DNA of 64,000 nt from Carnegiea gigantea (lineage: Eukaryota > Streptophyta > Magnoliopsida > Caryophyllales > Cactaceae): positions 462,501-526,500 of the forward strand of contig JAKOGI010000181.1 in NCBI GenBank assembly GCA_029747015.1, given 5' to 3'. This document shows, piece by piece, positions 10,963 to 22,806 of the stretch; within the stretch, counting starts at the first letter, position 1; each line of letters opens with the position of its first letter. Position numbers and translations under genes: made by a program. Below the pieces are notes generated by a model that saw only the letters and a list, made by a program, of their open reading frames with translations, did no database searches and was not told the DNA's origin.

Positions 10963-12371
10963 TCCTCCCCTTGTTGAGAAGATTTGATCCTCAAATCGGC
11001 AAGGTAATCATCTTCGTGGTAAGCTTGCAAATCAGCTACATTGAATGTGGCTGACACTCCATAATCACCTGGCAAATCAACCTTGTAAGCATTATCATTA
11101 ATACGTTCGAGTACCTCAAAAGGACCATCTGCTCGTGGCATAAGCTTGTTCTTTCTTTTGGATGGGAATCTCTCCTTCCTTAGATGGATCCACACGAGGT
11201 CTCCTGGTTGAAATGCAATCTTTCTCCTATGCTTGTTGGCTTGAGCTTGATAGGCTTCATTAGACTTTTCAATCTTGCTCCTCACCAAATCATGGACCTT
11301 CTTGATTTGTTCTACCCTTGTTGCTGCATCTGGATGTGGCTTCTGATCGAAAGACCGTGGAATGAGATCAAGTGGACCTAGGGGATCAATCCCATAGACC
11401 ACCTTGAATGGAGAGTGACCAGTAGCCCTGCCTGGTGTCCTGTTATAAGCAAACTCTGCATGGGGTAAGAGCAAATCCCAAGCTTTGGCATGAGGTTTAA
11501 TCAAAGTTCTTAGGAGAGTCCCTAAGGTTCGATTAGTAACCTCAGTTTGTTTGTCAGTCTGTGGGTGACAAGTGGTACTATATTTCAGCTTGGTACCCAT
11601 CTTTTTCCACAATGTAACCCAAAAATGACTCAAAAACTTGGTATCTCTGTCAGAAACAATTGACCGGGGAATACCATGCAACCTCACTACTTCTCTAAAG
11701 TACAATTCAGCAATGTGAGTAGCATCATTTGTTTTGTTACATGGAATGAAATGAGACATCTTAGAAAACCTATCAACAACAACAAAAATAGAGTCTTTGT
11801 TCTTTTGTGTTTTACGTAATCCAAGAATAAAGTCCATACTTACATCAACCCATGGTGAAGTGGGGATTGGCAATGGAGTATACAAACCATGGGGTAGAGA
11901 ATGACTCTTTGCCACTTGACAAGTTCCACACCTTTTAAGTATATCTTGGACATCTCTTTCCATGGCTGGCCAATAATAATGCTCTCTTAGCATGATAACA
12001 GTCTTGTTTTCTCCATAATGCCCAGCTAATGATCCTTCATGAACTTCTCTAATCAATAGCTCTCTTGTGCTACACTTTGGAATACATAATCGAGCTCCCT
12101 TGAATAGAAAGCCCTCCTGAACATGAAAATCTCCTTTAGGATGTTTAGAACATTCAGCATATAATGCCCCAAAGTCTTCATCATTGTCATACAGAATCTT
12201 TAGATGCTCAAAACCAAGTATGCAAGCATCTAATTGAAATAACAAGAGATACCTCCGTGATAGAGCATCTGCACCTTGATTGAGTTTACCTGACTTGTGC
12301 TTGATGGTGAAATGATATGACTGCATAAATTCAACCCACTTGGTGTGCCTGGAGTTTAACTTATGCTGCCC
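10788..12371 (-). pseudogene. pol: Integrase and end of RNase H, CRM-like pol
   Basis: The frame continues from RNase H after one stop at 12372. It shows the integrase zinc finger (HEGSLAGHYGENK then CGTCQVAK) and the catalytic triad: D in VSMDFILG, D in VSDRDTKF and E in QTEVTNRT. A GPF/Y-type C-terminal module follows (GPFEVLERINDNAYKVDLPG). The enzyme would join element DNA to the chromosome. There is no classical chromodomain after it; about 60 residues run through the polypurine tract into the 3' LTR. The catalytic core looks intact, but upstream breaks mean it could not be made from a full polyprotein. Confidence 0.88.
10963..10972 (-). other. Polypurine tract of CRM-like element
   Basis: On the minus strand AAGGGGAGGA lies directly before the 3' LTR start TGATGTAG. 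It is the primer for plus-strand DNA synthesis. It also codes for part of the pol frame (Q-G-E-D-D). Confidence 0.85.
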
Positions 12372-13595
12372 TTATATGTACTTCAATGCTTCATAGTCAG
12401 AATGCATGATAAACTCACTAGCAATGAGATAATGACTCCAATGCTCTAAACATCTCACAATAGCATAAAACTCTTTGTCATAGGTAGAATACTTTCTTCT
12501 AGATTCACATAGCTTCTCACTAAAGAAGGCAAGGGGTTTACCTTCTTGTGTAAGAACTCCACCAATACCTACACCAGAGGCATCATATTCGACTTCAAAT
12601 ATCTTACCAAAGCATGGTAAAGCAAGTACCGATGCTTGAGTAAGCTTCGATTTGATATCTTCAAAGGCAGATTGAGCTTTGGTAGTCCATACAAAGGATG
12701 TTCCTTTGATCACTTCAGTCATAGGAGCCGTAATAGTGCTGAAACTGCGAATAAATCTCCTGTAGAATGAAGCTAAGCCACGAAAAGCTCTAACATCATG
12801 TATGCTCTTAGGTATAGGCCAAGACCGAATGGCTTCTACCTTACTTTCATCTACCTTTATACCATCTTCAGTCACAATATAACCAAGAAATGTAACTTCA
12901 GGAGTGAAGAAAGCACACTTCTTAAGGTTACCAAATAACTTCTCACGTTCTAAGACAAGCATAACTTGAGTTAGGTGATCTTGATGCTCATGCTCATTCT
13001 TAGAATAAATCAGAATGTCATCAAAGTATATTACCACAAAATTTCCAATATAAGGTCTAAACACTTGGTTCCTTAACCTCATGAAAGTACTAGGTGCATT
13101 TGAAAGATCAAAAGGCATTACCAACCATTCATAGAGTCCACCTTTTGTTTTGAAAGCTGTCTTCCATTCATCACCTTCTCTAATTATGATTTGGTAGTAA
13201 CCACTTCGAAGATCAATCTTTGAAAACACCCTGGAGCCATATAACTCGTCGAGCATATCTTTAAGTCTTGGTATAGAATACCTGTACTTGATTGTAATCT
13301 TGTTAATGGCCCTGCTATCAACACACATTCTCATTCCTCCATCTTTCTTTGGTACTAGAAGAGCTGGAATGGCACAGGGACTCAAAGACTCTCGAATCAA
13401 TCCTTTTTCCTGTAACTCTGCAACTTGTCTTTGAATCTCATTAATATCCTTTGGGTTCATCCTATATGCTGGTTTGTTAGGTAGGACGGAACCAGGAATA
13501 AGATCAATGTGGTGTTGCATGTCTCTTTTGGGGTAAACCCATGGGAATCTCATCAGGGAACACATGACAGAAATTTTCAAGGAGTGTCTTTGCAA
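12372..13595 (-). pseudogene. pol: Reverse transcriptase and RNase H, CRM-like pol
   Basis: The frame has the standard Ty3/gypsy order: a [15 protein letters not shown] motif, [20 protein letters not shown] (the usual G of MPFG is D here) and the catalytic YFDDILIYS. RNase H follows from [16 protein letters not shown]. It is shifted by one base relative to the protease frame, with overlap at 13504-13595, and ends in a stop inside RNase H just after a SDYEALKYI motif. The next coding part continues in the same frame, so the stop is a point lesion. Confidence 0.9.
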
Positions 13596-14109
13596 TGGGG
13601 TGAGTGGGCAACATATTTTCTGGGTCGCTTTGGACGTTCAATATCCAATCTCTAAAGGCCTTAAACTCATGTTGAGAAGCCTTTAAAATGGGTTCACTCA
13701 CGGATAGCAAACAATCAACATGCTTAGGCTTTTTTTGTGATTGAATTTCGTGGAGCTTGGAGGGAGATAATGGGGCCAGGGTAATCTTCTTGCCATCTTT
13801 GGAAAATGAATAGGTATTAAGATAACCATTATGCATAACCTTTCCATCATACAACCATGGTCGTCCTAATAACACATGACATACATCCATAGGAATAACA
13901 TCACACCATAACTCATCTTGATAGCTCTTTCCAATGGAAAAGGAAATCAAATAACGAGAATTCACCTGAATGCCCTTGCTTTGATTTAGCCCCTGGATGT
14001 TGTATGGATGTGGGTGTGTCATTATTTGTAGCCCTAGTTTCTTAATCATACTTAGAGAAACTACATTAGCACAACTACCTCCATCAATGATCAAAGAATA
14101 TATCTTTTC
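13504..14109 (-). pseudogene. pol: Aspartic protease region, CRM-like pol
   Basis: This stretch is in frame with gag but separated from it by a single stop at 14110. The aspartic protease motif is IIDGGSCANVVS, with the catalytic D in a DGG context that is usual for this group. A later LLGRPWLYD motif matches the second half of retroviral-type proteases. The frame then runs into a one-base shift before reverse transcriptase. Confidence 0.82.
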
Positions 14110-15399
14110 TTAGGTGGTACATCGAGTGTGAAAGATATTCTCTCTTTGTTCATCCTTAGCTCCTTTCTGATTGCTTAGAACTCTTCTCAAAACTAAGAGT
14201 TCACCTTCATCTGCTTCCTCAATAACCTCATCTTGAATTTCTTCAACTTCTGACTCACTTTCAACCTTGTTCTCTTCCTTTTCAAAATCTTCTTTCACAG
14301 CAGTCCACTCAACCAAAGTGATAACTTTTCTGTTTGGACATTCTGAGGCAACATGACCAAGCCCTTGACACTTGAAACATCTTCTATTGCTCATGGGGTT
14401 TGGGTTAGGCCGAAATGGGGTTGCTGGAGCTTTTTGAGGAGCCGTGGTTCTTTGTGGATTAAAGGGAAAGGGAGTTTGTGGCTTAAAGGGAGAGGGAGTT
14501 TGTGGCTTAGTAGGTGGGTTGGAACTCCCCTTGTTAAAAGGTTGGTTCCGAATGAAAGGCTTTGTGTTTGAAGGTTTTTGGGGCTGTTTAGCCTTCTTTT
14601 GCTGTTCCACCTTGTGAGCTAATACACAAACATCATCAAAAGAAGCATAGGCTTGCAATTCCACCACATTAGAATACCTAGGATCAAGACCACCCAAGTA
14701 TCTAACTATGGTTTGTTCTTCAGGTTCTTGTATGTCACATTTAATCATCAATTTCTCAAACTCACGAGTATACTCTTCAACATTCATAGTACCTTGAGTG
14801 AGATTATGAAATTGGGAGTAGCAATCTTGGACATACGTTGGTGGAAGGAACCTTGCTTTAAGCTTAGCTTTCATCTTTTCCCAAGTATGGATTCTTGCTT
14901 TTCTTTCTCTAAGCCTTTTAGGATTCAAGTTTGCCCACCATAAGGATGCATACTTTCTGAGTCCTAAGGTTATCAACTTAACCTTCATATCATCAGGAAT
15001 ATCCTTATATTCAAAGACTCTTTCAACTGCATTCAACCAATCAATAAACTCTTCAGGATCAAGTTTACCTCCAAATTCAGGAACTTCAACTCTGAAATCG
15101 TTGGTATTGGCTCGATTTCGTGGCTCTCTTCTAGCGATCCTAGGCACTTCTTCTTCACTTGATGAATCAACTTCGTGACTATGGACTTGCTCACGTGCCC
15201 TGGGTTCAGATTGAAGAGTTTCTTCATTCGTTCTTTGCTTTTGCTTCATAAACGTACCCAACTGTTTCCTTAGATACTCATTCTGTGCTTGAGCCTCTTG
15301 GTTTCTTTATGAATCCTCTCAGATTTTGCTTGCCAATAATTCATTTTGCTTCATCAATGACTCAAATCTTTCTTTCAAAGACATGCTTGTTGAAGACAT
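14110..15399 (-). pseudogene. gag: Gag with zinc knuckle, CRM-like element
   Basis: The likely start is the ATG at 15399 (MSSTSMSLKERF), which is in frame with the long open stretch below 15261. Two stops interrupt the N-terminal part. The capsid region carries FEYKDIPDDMKVKLITLGL and WANLNPKRL-type motifs. A single CCHC knuckle, CFKCQGLGHVASEC, lies near the C-terminus after a proline-rich segment. An acidic tail precedes the stop at 14110. Gag would form the particle and bind element RNA through the knuckle. Confidence 0.85.
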
Positions 15400-15494
15400 G
15401 TTGGAATCAAAGGGAAAATTCGGTTTTGTAGAAAAGAAGGGAAGTGGATGCTTTATGGAAGTGGAAGTGGATGCTAGGCCTAGGTGAAACCTTT

Positions 15495-15506
15495 ACTCTG
15501 ATACCA
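15495..15506 (-). other. Primer binding site, initiator tRNA-Met type
   Basis: On the minus strand TGGTATCAGAGT lies four bases inside the 5' LTR end. It matches the 3' end of plant initiator tRNA-Met, the usual primer for first-strand synthesis in chromoviruses. The last base differs from the usual C. Confidence 0.85.
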
Positions 15507-15510
15507 AATA

Positions 15511-17031
15511 TGAGGTATGTCTTAAGGAAGGAAGGGCCTCCAAACTAACACACATCAAAAGAGATCAAAAATACAAAGGTTTGAGTCGTACCAAGGTGGC
15601 ACGGTCGTGCTTAGGAGCACGGGTAGGCCGTGCCACTTTTCTGATTGTGGAAGCTGAAATGCTCTCACTTGAACCCGGTTGAGTGTTCTTGGTGTTGGAC
15701 GTGTTTGCTTGGCTTTTTTGGTTGCTGTAAACCGTGGAATGGGATGGAATGAAGGGTATGAGGGATGAGAGAGTGAGGGGATTTGAGGGAACTTCAAAGT
15801 AAGAGATTATTAACTTGTAACTTAAGCTAATAATCTTACCTTAATCCTCTCTTAACCCGGTTGTTTGTGAGCAAAATTAGGATAGGCTAAACTCAATGAA
15901 TGGATACAGAAACACCACCAATCTTTGAGTTTAGGGCCCTTAAACTTGATTAAGATACAGATATCACCACTTAATCAAGGTTAAGACTTGACTTGAACAC
16001 CACCTTAATTGGCCTAATTAAGGATAAGCAAGCAAGAATTTGAGAGAAAAAGCTTTCAAGCTTTCAATCTGATTTTCATTCAACAAATGCTGAGTTCCTT
16101 GCCATGGCCGTGCATTCCTTTAGTAAGCATGTCAAGCAAGCACACAAGCAAGCAAGCACCTTACTAATCCTTTTCTTCCTAGGGAGGAAAGGTCTTAATT
16201 AGCTAAACATACCCGGTTAGAGCAAAACCGGTTGTCACCTAGGTTTAGCTAGCTTAATTACATCCTTTAACATTAAGGAAAGCAAGACAAATGATGTTTA
16301 CATTGTAATTAGCTTAAACATAAGCCAAAGCAGCTGATAAACCTCCTCTCTTGCCATTGGACAGCCGAAAAGGGGACAAGTGCTTTACGGCTAGCCAATT
16401 ACAAAGAGGGGACATCTTCCATGGCAGCTTCTCTCCCATTGGTCGTTCTTCTCAAGGTTGCAGCTTCATCATTGGGACTTTGGGATGTGTGCCCAGCCTT
16501 GAGGGGCGTGCCATATCTGTTGAAGTGAAGAAAACCCACCGGAGAAGGCAAAATAAAACCGGATTGCTGAACCGGGTTCTTGGGCAGTTTTGTGGTCGGT
16601 TTTGGGGCTTGGTTTAACCTTGACAAAAGTGCGTTTGACTATGGTTTTAACCCATGGGAAGAAAGTTTAGGATGTGTTTAAACCCTCCCAACCAAGAAAT
16701 TAAGGTTAAACAAATTTTAAGTGGTGTTTCAAGCTAAAAGAAAAAACCGTGTAGATTAGGTGCAATTCTGACCGGTTTGACAAAACACCTTTTTCCTCCT
16801 TTCTTTGACTTGGATAGTGGTGAACTAACTTTGGGACATGAAAGGGGACATCTTAAGGTTTATCAAAATGAAAAAATTAAGGACTTAAGCCTCCTTAAAG
16901 CTTAGGAAATCAAGTGCACTCCTTGGGATGTTTGGACAATTTGGACCATGGCTTGTGTCTTGGAGCTTGTATTGGACCTTGATTGACTTGTTGGAACTTC
17001 TTCATTGCTAATGGTGGTGGGGACTACATTA
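15511..17031 (-). repeat. 5' LTR of CRM-like element
   Basis: This 1521-bp LTR starts TAATGTAG in element orientation, against TGATGTAG in the 3' copy, so the terminal TG has mutated. It lacks a 38-bp segment present in the other LTR, exactly the distance between two GTGCAC repeats. Confidence 0.92.
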
Positions 17032-17214
17032 CCACGAATAAAAGAAAAAGAGTAGAAATGCTAGCCCAACCTGTGTAATCTCTCCGGACTCCAGATTCTA
17101 GAGGCTTCACAAACCCTCTGTGGGATTCTTTTTTATTTCAAAGGAGAAGGGCAAGTACGTTTAGGATTTCATCCACTCCCTCCTCGCTTTGAGTTTTAAG
17201 CGGCTCCACAAAAT

Positions 17215-17405
17215 TTTGAAGTTGTTATTAATGACGACAATATAAATGCAAATGACGACAACGTCAACAACTTTTCGTCTAATAATTTACATTTTGAAGA
17301 AATTAGATGATAGCTAAATTTATTGGTCATTAATAGCACTATCTAACAACCATTTTTAATATGGTCATTATTTTGTGGTTGTTAAAAGTCTATATTCTAG
17401 TAGCG
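17215..17405. repeat. CACTA subterminal repeats, right
   Basis: Several ACGAC/GACGACAA words near 17232-17280 and GGTTGTTAAAAG near 17377 precede the terminal TTCTAGTAGCG. They mirror the left-end repeats at 7431-7660. Confidence 0.5.
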
Positions 17406-17459
17406 TCGATTTCAGTATAAACGTTCTTTTCAAAACCTAAAAAACAAAAATTCATTTCC

Positions 17460-18262
17460 TTTACATAATATTAAAAACTTAAAAAGAAGTAGGAGAAAAA
17501 TTAACTGAAAAATCATCCGAAAAAGTAGAGAAAGAAGAAGAAGATGTAATATAAGTAGTATAATCTTGAGGACTTACAAAATATGTTTGACAAAAAATAA
17601 AACACGACGAATTAACAAAAATCATAGGTGCAACAGTTGAAAAACAAAATGTATTAGCTGATGACAATGAAGAGACAGATAATGTCCATTTAAAAGAAGA
17701 AATATATCAGTAGATAAATCTAATTAAACTAGAGGATCTTAATGTCGTTCCTTTAGAAGAAATTAGAAGGAAACTAGATAAAAAATATGGTAAAATAGTA
17801 TTTGATGAAATTAATTAGATTGGAAAAGAATTCAACATAGAGAAATCGACTCCAATCTAATTAGCAATGTTCTTCTTAAACCTCAAGAATTTGGTGATCC
17901 TTCTAGTTTATGAACCTAGACACGTTCCAGCGGCACCTACAAACAAGTTTTTCTTTATGTTTATTCGAAGGAAAACTATGACCTTTAAAGAAATTTGCAC
18001 CCAATTAGCCAAACAGGATACATCCTAAACATCGATGAAATGCGTAATAGGGAAAAAATATTTGAGCATTAGAAAAGAGGAAGGAATGGTGTCTTGAATT
18101 TAAATACCACATTGACTGCAGGAAATTTCTTCAATTACATCGAGGATAGTTTTTCTAGCATTACAACTGATTGGTATGATTCATTAAATGAGGATGGTAA
18201 AAATGCATTAAGAATGATGGAAACACCAGCTACAATGTTTAAAAAATTTATGTGAAGAAATC
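17460..18262 (+). pseudogene. Capsid/gag-like relic, possible endogenous pararetrovirus
   Basis: A plus-strand frame broken by several stops and at least one frameshift reads as an acidic, lysine-rich segment. This is followed by a MTFKEICTQLAKQ-type motif and, after a frame change near 18100, by TAGNFFNYIEDSF and TDWYDSLNEDGKNAL. The arrangement recalls capsid regions of plant Caulimoviridae (florendo/petuvirus-like), but a retroelement gag cannot be excluded. No movement protein, protease or reverse transcriptase is visible beside it. It is clearly non-functional. It lies between two copies of repeat A, which carries a tRNA-Met-like primer site. Confidence 0.35.
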
Positions 18263-18650
18263 GAGGGCAATTTGCATTAGGGGCCATCAAAACCTTGGTG
18301 TATTCATTTGCAAGACCAACTTTTTTAAAAGTTAACTATCAGGACCATTGAGTTATTGTGTAACAAACTTTTGGGGGACAAATCGCTACTGAAATTTTTA
18401 TGTAATACTCAAAACTTTTCATATTTGAAAATCTAACCCCAATCCTTACAAACTTACTTTTGAAAAATTTAAATTTGTACATGTGATATTCCGCACATTA
18501 GTGCTAATCGAAGCCCCCTTTTATCTGGTACCAGAGCCACATGACTAAAAATAATTGAGGTTATTAAGCTAATTAACAATGTTTAATGCTTGAATCATCA
18601 CCTACTTGCCCCGCTCCTAATTATTCGCATATTGTACACTCTCCAGAAGG
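18262..18650 (+). repeat. Dispersed repeat A, copy 2
   Basis: It is collinear with 6855-7257. TGGTACCAGAGCCACATGA near 18530 is a better match to a tRNA-Met primer site than in copy 1. Similarity stops in both copies at GGAACCA. Confidence 0.6.
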
Positions 18651-18678
18651 AACCATTTCAGTAGTACCTCAGTAGTAC

Positions 18679-19352
18679 CTTTAAAGATCTATGACTACCT
18701 CGTAAATCTCTACAAGCCTTTTTGGCATGCTTTATCTTCATTGACACGCTACCTGAGAAACTTTCGAGGAGGTTACCCATTCTAAGACTTCTCCACGATA
18801 AGCACGCTTAACTATGGAGTTCTTACGAGTAGGCTCCCGAAAGTAAAGATGCACCTTTAGTGATATAAATAGTCAATTCAAATCCTTAAAGCAACACTTG
18901 GGGTGTACATTCACCCATACTTCAGGACCATAATGTCCTTATTGTACCTTGTGAATTGATTGACTTAAGCATTCATATGACTGGTCGTCTATCCCAATAT
19001 CTTTGCCCCGTTACTTGACTGCTTAGGGCTCTCCCATCCACTATATCAACTCACAGTCATAGGTTGGCTCTAATAGCATCTATACACCCTGGCCATGGAG
19101 GTTACCAAGAACTACTTTAAGGATCGATGATTGACTACATAGATTACCACAAGTCTTTTCAATGTGCTTTGTCCTCACTCATGCGGTACCTCAGAAACTT
19201 CTGAGGAGGTCATCCATCTTATGGCTTCTCCGCAGCGAACATGCTTAAATGTGAGGTTGTAAGGAATGGACTCCTCGAAAAGGAAGGTGCCCCTTTGGTA
19301 GTAGAAATAGTCACTTCAAATTCTTCAAGCAACACTTGTGGTGTTACATTAC
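18679..19352. repeat. Diverged tandem duplication, period ~435 bp
   Basis: Segments 18679-18912 and 19114-19352 share the same order of words: CTTTAAGGATC, ACAAG.CTTTT, GAAACTT.CGAGGAGGT, CTTCTCC, GCACGCTTAA and AAGCAACACTTG. The copies are well diverged. The sequence looks like LTR material of a gypsy element, but no LTR ends were defined. Confidence 0.5.
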
Positions 19353-19392
19353 AAAGACAGATGCATAAGGGCCTTGGACCAAGGTTTCTAGA

Positions 19393-20420
19393 AATTCTAA
19401 TTCATTTTCTTTCAAATCTTTAACCTATTTGATGCAGCTAATTTATCTATTTGGATGTCACATTTGTATTTGGTTATGAAATACAAGACACAAAGGAATT
19501 TTATTAAAATAACAAGACAAAATCCAAAGTCAATGGGTCAAACATAGGAGTGGTCAAACTTCGCCAACTACACAACCTAATACTTATTCCATGCTAATAA
19601 GAAAGTTTTGACTTAAACTTCCAACTAGGCCTCACTGATATCTCATGCCCATGCAGCACACTAGTACTTAAAACTAAACATTTCGAACTGCGATGGAGCT
19701 CAATAATGCCTGTTCCTAATAGTAAAATACTATTTAAATTCATTTCAAATGTTTAGGGATGAGAGGTGAATATTTCAAGTAGTTCAAGATAAAATAGGTT
19801 CCTAGCCATTTTAAAATCTTCTAACTGCAAATTCCTTACCATTATTATAACAAAAACACAAAGTTACTTTATAGGCGAGTGACCCATCATAGGGTTTCAT
19901 GGCCTTCCACCAAACAATCTCACGGGTTCTAAATATGTGGCACATATGACTTAGCACCATCTAGAATGGCACATTCATAAACAATTGCATGCTTTTGGGG
20001 AGACCATCCTATATCAATATGAAGGTAAACCTTACCTGATCTTGGGAAGCACTGTCCTGCAACCCACTTTAATCCCTCCCTTTTATGTTTAGCATCTTAT
20101 AAGTACATCCATCTCGCTCCTATAAGGCCAACCCATCATAGTCAAAAGTTCTTTCAACTTGGTAAAACCAATATTAAACATGAACTTCTTAATCATAAAT
20201 ATTAAATCATTACACAATATTGCATATTTAGAAATTCATATTAAATCAAATATTACAGTTCATGTTTTACACAGAAAGTCCCCTTGAAATCCAACATCGA
20301 ATAAACAATGTGTAAACCTCCAAAACGCATTTAAAAGGGCAACCAAGAGGAGTGAAGGTTGGGCTACAAAATAGCGTGTCACGGTATAGGCCAACCTAAG
20401 GTAGATCTTTACAACCCCAT
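19393..20420. repeat. LTR-like repeat B, copy 1
   Basis: It is collinear with 56663-57680 from an ATTCTAATTCATT word onward. Shared blocks include AATGCAGC, TTGGATGTCA, GCACA.TAGTACT and GAGTGACCC..A..AGGGT.TCATGGC. It shows no coding capacity. The pattern resembles a long chromovirus (Tekay/Del-type) LTR on the minus strand, but no termini or primer site confirm it. Confidence 0.5.
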
Positions 20421-22274
20421 AGCTAAGATTTTACAATCCAATAGCCATGCAAGCCACTATGGTCACAATTCCACTACTAATCTCCTAATTATTTATTTTC
20501 AAGCTCTAAATAACTTCTAATAATTATTTCCTAATTAAAAGACTGCTAACAAACATTTTAAAAATTAGGGCATACATGCAATTTCAGGTTAGTCTTCTGA
20601 TCCAACTTGTAGATGTTATAGCTTGTCTTAGAAATATTGGATCAGAACCTATGAGTGTAATTTGGAAATTTCTTGCTATAAACTATAACTTTCTTTCGAT
20701 TGCCAACTAAACAAAACAACAAGAAGAATTTTGAAATTGTATGTTTTTCTAACTGGTCAGATTCAAGTAAAGATTTGACATATGCAGGAGAAAACTTACT
20801 TTGCCCTCACCTTTAGCTCAAAATTAATAATTAAAATTGCTAGTAAAATAGACACATAAATTTATATATCTAAATTTGTCTATGACTTTCAGATAGATAT
20901 GTAATTCTGGAAAAATTTCCAAAGTTGAGTTAGTGCAGGTCATTGTTTTGTTTATGCTGAGATTTGCAATTCTCTTAAAAAACTTTAAGCTACCCAATAT
21001 ATAGCACATAACTCCTCCCTAATCTATCCCACACATCCAATACTACAACTAAGTCGTAATAAAATCAAAGCACACCCAAAGATGATGATAAATGTGAGCA
21101 TCTAAGGTTCTTACGTGAAGATAGGGATGAAAGAACAAGGAGGATGTGTGTGTGTTTCAACACAACATTTAAAAAATTTAATTCAAAAATATGGATTAAG
21201 GAGATTGATAAAGGGTTAAACGAGTTAAATCAAATATGTTCCACACTTGGGCTTGGAAGAAAGCCCTAATCATGCATCCACTCAACCCAAAAGACGAAAC
21301 AAGGGGGAAGAGGTGTGGTCGGCATAGGGAAGCAACGGCTAGTGGTGCTGGCCAGGTGGCCAATGGTTGCTAGACGTCGTGGGCGACTACGGTGAGTATG
21401 CATCAAGGAGAGGCACAACATGAGAAAAGAGTGAGGACAAGAAAGAATGACTTGAGAATGGGAGGGGTGATTGCTACTGTATCACGCTTTTTTTTTTTTT
21501 TTCCCCCTGGCTGATATAAGCGGAAAGAAAGAGGCTCATGGGTAGGAATACGGGCAAGTGGAAAATATAGGGCAATTGTTTATATCCCTTCCAATATTTT
21601 TAATTAATTCAAATTAAAATTTTGAATTTTAGGAGGGAAATCAAATAATTAAAATCTAAATTTTATTAGATAAAAGTTTATTATTTTCCTTATTAAAACA
21701 GTGGGCTGTGTCAAGTATAAGAGCTTTTTGGGCTTGATCTAAACTCCTAAGTTTTATGAAATGCTAAACTACCAACAATAATCTAAGGCGACTAGTGATA
21801 AAGTTTCAAAAGTAAAATCACAATATCCTTTTCTTCGTAAATTAAAATTATTAACTTTTAGAGTTTTGTATTCCCTATTGCCATGCCCAATTCTAGTGGA
21901 GCAACACTTTAGAATAAATTAGGAAAGCTTTCATGGTTGGTCATCTTAGGCCTTCTTTTTGGTGGTTTGATATTGAAAGGAGTTATGAGCTAAGATTTGG
22001 TATTTCTTATGCCATTCGCATCCCTTTTATATCATTGTTTGAAAAAATTTTTAAAAAATAGAAGAGAAAAATGAAAAGTTAAGAAAAAGAAAAAATGACA
22101 AAAGCAAAAAAGAAAGAAAAAAAGCTGTCAATAAAATGTTTGATAAAGTTATTAATTTAATAATTATGTAGCAACTCCTTCCTCAGTTATCTTATATGGG
22201 ATCCGTGCTTAATTTCTAATTGAAGTGAGATGTTAGTGTTTTGAACCTTAATGCTGCGAAAATGTTCTTCCTTC
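20421..22274. other. Non-coding repeat DNA
   Basis: No supported gene. It contains a T-run at about 21487-21506 and an AATT-rich block at 21595-21690. A purine A-rich tract at about 22045-22130 resembles those found before the polypurine tract in the OTA elements of this window. The part after about 21900 probably belongs to the dead OTA element ending at 22806. Confidence 0.4.
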
Positions 22275-22806
22275 CTAAACTTTTCGATAATAGCTCCACT
22301 TTTTCTAGATTGACTTCCTTTCTTAGTATTCACCTTGACCCTCATTACAATCCTTTTTGAAAGTTCTCATGACGGGCATGTTGCCTCTATCATGGAGAAT
22401 TGAGGATGTTATCAAGTGGTAGTTTGCATGGTGGGGGTCAGTTTTGAGTGTACCCATATCATATATTCCAAACACATTGAAAGGGCTGTTCCACTTATTC
22501 TAAAGTAAGGTTCTACTAGTCACCTTGCTCACCACTTATTGAGGAATGCCTTGTCTTGCTATGTGACTCAGTATAGGGTAATTAGTATGTTGCATTTAGG
22601 AAGTGTGATTTCTATATGGTGGTGCATGTGTTCCATTGCAAATGTCTTGAAACCTTGATTTAGCTGCATTTGTGCATGATTGTGTCTGATTGGGTGGCTC
22701 TTATTACCTTGCCTGAGGAGGGCGGGATCAAAGATTTATCTCCTTCATTCAATTCGCCATGAGTTAGTCTTCCTTAGGGACAAACAAGATATAAGCATGA
22801 GGGAGT
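22275..22806 (+). mobile_element. 3' internal end of a dead OTA gypsy element
   Basis: It matches 50735-51271, the stretch before the 3' LTR of the young element. Shared words include TAATAGCTCCACTTT, CCAAACACATTGA, CTAAAGT.AGGT and TTGAGGAA. A decayed hairpin (22769-22788) and an ATAAGCATGAGGGAGT polypurine tract end it. It shows that a related element once occupied this site; its pol is not found upstream. Confidence 0.65.

Larger units (their letters stand above)
9404..17031 (-). mobile_element. CRM-like Ty3/gypsy retrotransposon, nested in CACTA
   Basis: The element is bounded by LTRs at 9404-10962 and 15511-17031 and a perfect 5-bp target duplication CCACG (9399-9403 and 17032-17036). 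Read on the minus strand it has a 5' LTR, a tRNA-Met primer site, gag with a zinc knuckle, protease, reverse transcriptase, RNase H, integrase, a polypurine tract and a 3' LTR. The integrase type, lack of a classical chromodomain and pol frame running into the 3' LTR suggest the CRM group of chromoviruses; this lineage call is inference. In-frame stops and a frameshift make it unable to produce its own proteins. In a 220-bp sample the LTRs differ at about six positions, so it is moderately old. Confidence 0.9.
7431..17405. mobile_element. CACTA-type element split by a gypsy insertion
   Basis: The left end is CACTACTAGAAAA at 7431 and the right end is TTCTAGTAGCG at 17395-17405, the inverted counterpart with one change in the terminal CACTA. 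Inside both ends are repeated ACGACGA, CATCGTTAAAA and GACGACAA words, typical CACTA subterminal repeats. Removing the gypsy element at 9404-17031 leaves about 2.3 kb, too short for a transposase gene pair, so it is non-autonomous. The expected 3-bp target duplication is not visible (GCT left, TCG right), so one end may be altered. It carries exon-like host sequence near 9058-9290. Confidence 0.6.
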
